Shown here: positions 63,528 through 64,000 of the stretch, piece by piece
How positions within the stretch are numbered: position 1 is the first letter of the stretch
Layout of the letters: each line of letters opens with the position of its first letter
Origin: Bacteroidota bacterium
GTDB lineage: Bacteria; Bacteroidota; Bacteroidia; UBA8524
Length of the DNA: 64,000 nucleotides
Direction: 5' to 3'
Assembly: GCA_016124735.1 (NCBI GenBank)
Contig: WGMZ01000010.1
Coordinates: 1-64,000, forward strand
Translations under genes and position numbers: made by a program
Notes under the pieces: model-generated
Databases searched by the model: none
Told to the model about the DNA's origin: nothing
What the model saw: the letters and a program-made list of their open reading frames with translations, nothing else

Positions 63528-64000
63528 TCGATCCGGAATATTACAATACGCAAAGAGAGAAACTGCGCATATCCGAATACGGAAGAAACGTGCAAGACAT
63601 GGTGGCTTATATCAAGAGCATCGACGATAAAAGCAAACGCAGCCTGATAGCTGCCGGTGTAGTCAACGTAATGGCCACTCTTAATCCTCAATTGAAAGAC
63701 ATGAGTGATTACAAGCAAAAGCTTTGGGATCACCTGTTTGCTATTGCCGATTATGATTTGGATGTTGACTGTCCATTTCCAATTCCGGAAAGAGAAGCCA
63801 TGAACCGGAAGCCAGACAGTATTCCGTATCAGGACAACATGATTCGTTTCCGTTTTTACGGTAGAAATGTCCAGAATATGGTCATTGCAGCTTCTGAGAT
63901 GGAAGAAGGAGAAACACGCACTACTTTCATCAATCTCATTGCTTCTTTCATGCTGAACTCCTGCCGCAATTGGAACAATGAAAACCTGAGCGAAGATGCC
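63524..64000 (+). CDS. DUF4290-domain protein, cut by window end
   Basis: The frame from ATG 63524 is open to the end of the window (159 codons). It begins MIDPEYYNTQREKLRISEYGRNVQDMVAYIKSIDDKSKRS, matching DUF4290, a Bacteroidota family of unknown function with a helical N-terminal region and repeated YGRNVQDMV/YGRNVQNMV motifs. Its start overlaps the stop of the proline dehydrogenase gene by 4 bp (ATGA), so the two are coupled. Confidence 0.85.
   Translation, partial: MIDPEYYNTQREKLRISEYGRNVQDMVAYIKSIDDKSKRSLIAAGVVNVMATLNPQLKDMSDYKQKLWDHLFAIADYDLDVDCPFPIPEREAMNRKPDSIPYQDNMIRFRFYGRNVQNMVIAASEMEEGETRTTFINLIASFMLNSCRNWNNENLSEDA

Noticed and set aside
1-64000. tRNA, rRNA, prophage, restriction or other defence genes
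   Set aside because: I looked for cloverleaf-like sequences, integrase, capsid, methylase-nuclease pairs and toxin-antitoxin pairs and found no convincing case.

Overview
The window is chromosomal DNA from a member of the Bacteroidota (Chitinophagales/Sphingobacteriales-like by its gene set; the exact lineage cannot be fixed from sequence alone). Signs of this are: type IX secretion sorting domains at protein C-termini (about 5825-6047 and 51156-51420), -7 promoter boxes of the form TAnnTTTG just before many start codons, few Shine-Dalgarno sequences, Bacteroidota families (OstA-like protein, GlmU-like family, DUF4159, DUF4290, DUF2141, DUF4386) and a type B L31 ribosomal protein. Most of the window is ordinary housekeeping and envelope DNA. 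I see no rRNA, tRNA, CRISPR array, prophage or defence island.

Layout. 1-18.7 kb is an accessory-like stretch of mostly single genes: the tail of an IS1595-type transposase, a VOC protein, a TPR-adenylate cyclase, a secreted subtilisin broken by an in-frame TGA, a GT-C type membrane protein, a secreted protein + ECF sigma factor + membrane anti-sigma-like operon, a divergent SDR/HxlR pair with a paired operator, a Crp/Fnr regulator, and several lipoproteins. 18.8-38.2 kb holds tilS and a divergent OstA-like gene, rpmE2, a GlmU-like gene, the tight run tpiA-prmA-(1459-residue unknown)-plsY, clpS, lptD, an amidase, and the run queA-rsmF-like-isoprenoid-synthase-like. 38.2-46.7 kb is all on the minus strand: a PLP decarboxylase, an MCE/MlaD protein with an ABC permease, TrkH, heptose-7-phosphate kinase and an aminotransferase. 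46.9-64 kb holds clpB, an MBL hydrolase, a PKD-rich secreted adhesin-like protein, a frameshifted lipoprotein, rsmE, an AlkD-like glycosylase, an M13 peptidase, a YkuK-like RNase H fold protein, a membrane metallophosphoesterase, a proline dehydrogenase and a DUF4290 gene that runs off the end.

How it fits together: many genes serve the outer envelope (two OstA/LptD-type proteins, the heptose kinase, PlsY, MlaD, an amidase, T9SS cargo). No complete new system is evident. The items most worth a second look are a ~510-bp non-coding repeat present twice 44 kb apart with a conserved core bounded by hairpins, the 1459-residue secreted protein with no recognised domain in a phospholipid/housekeeping operon, the nonsense-interrupted subtilisin, the isoprenoid-synthase-like protein translationally coupled to an rRNA methyltransferase, and the set of promoters whose -7 box lies so close to the ATG that the transcripts should be leaderless or nearly so.
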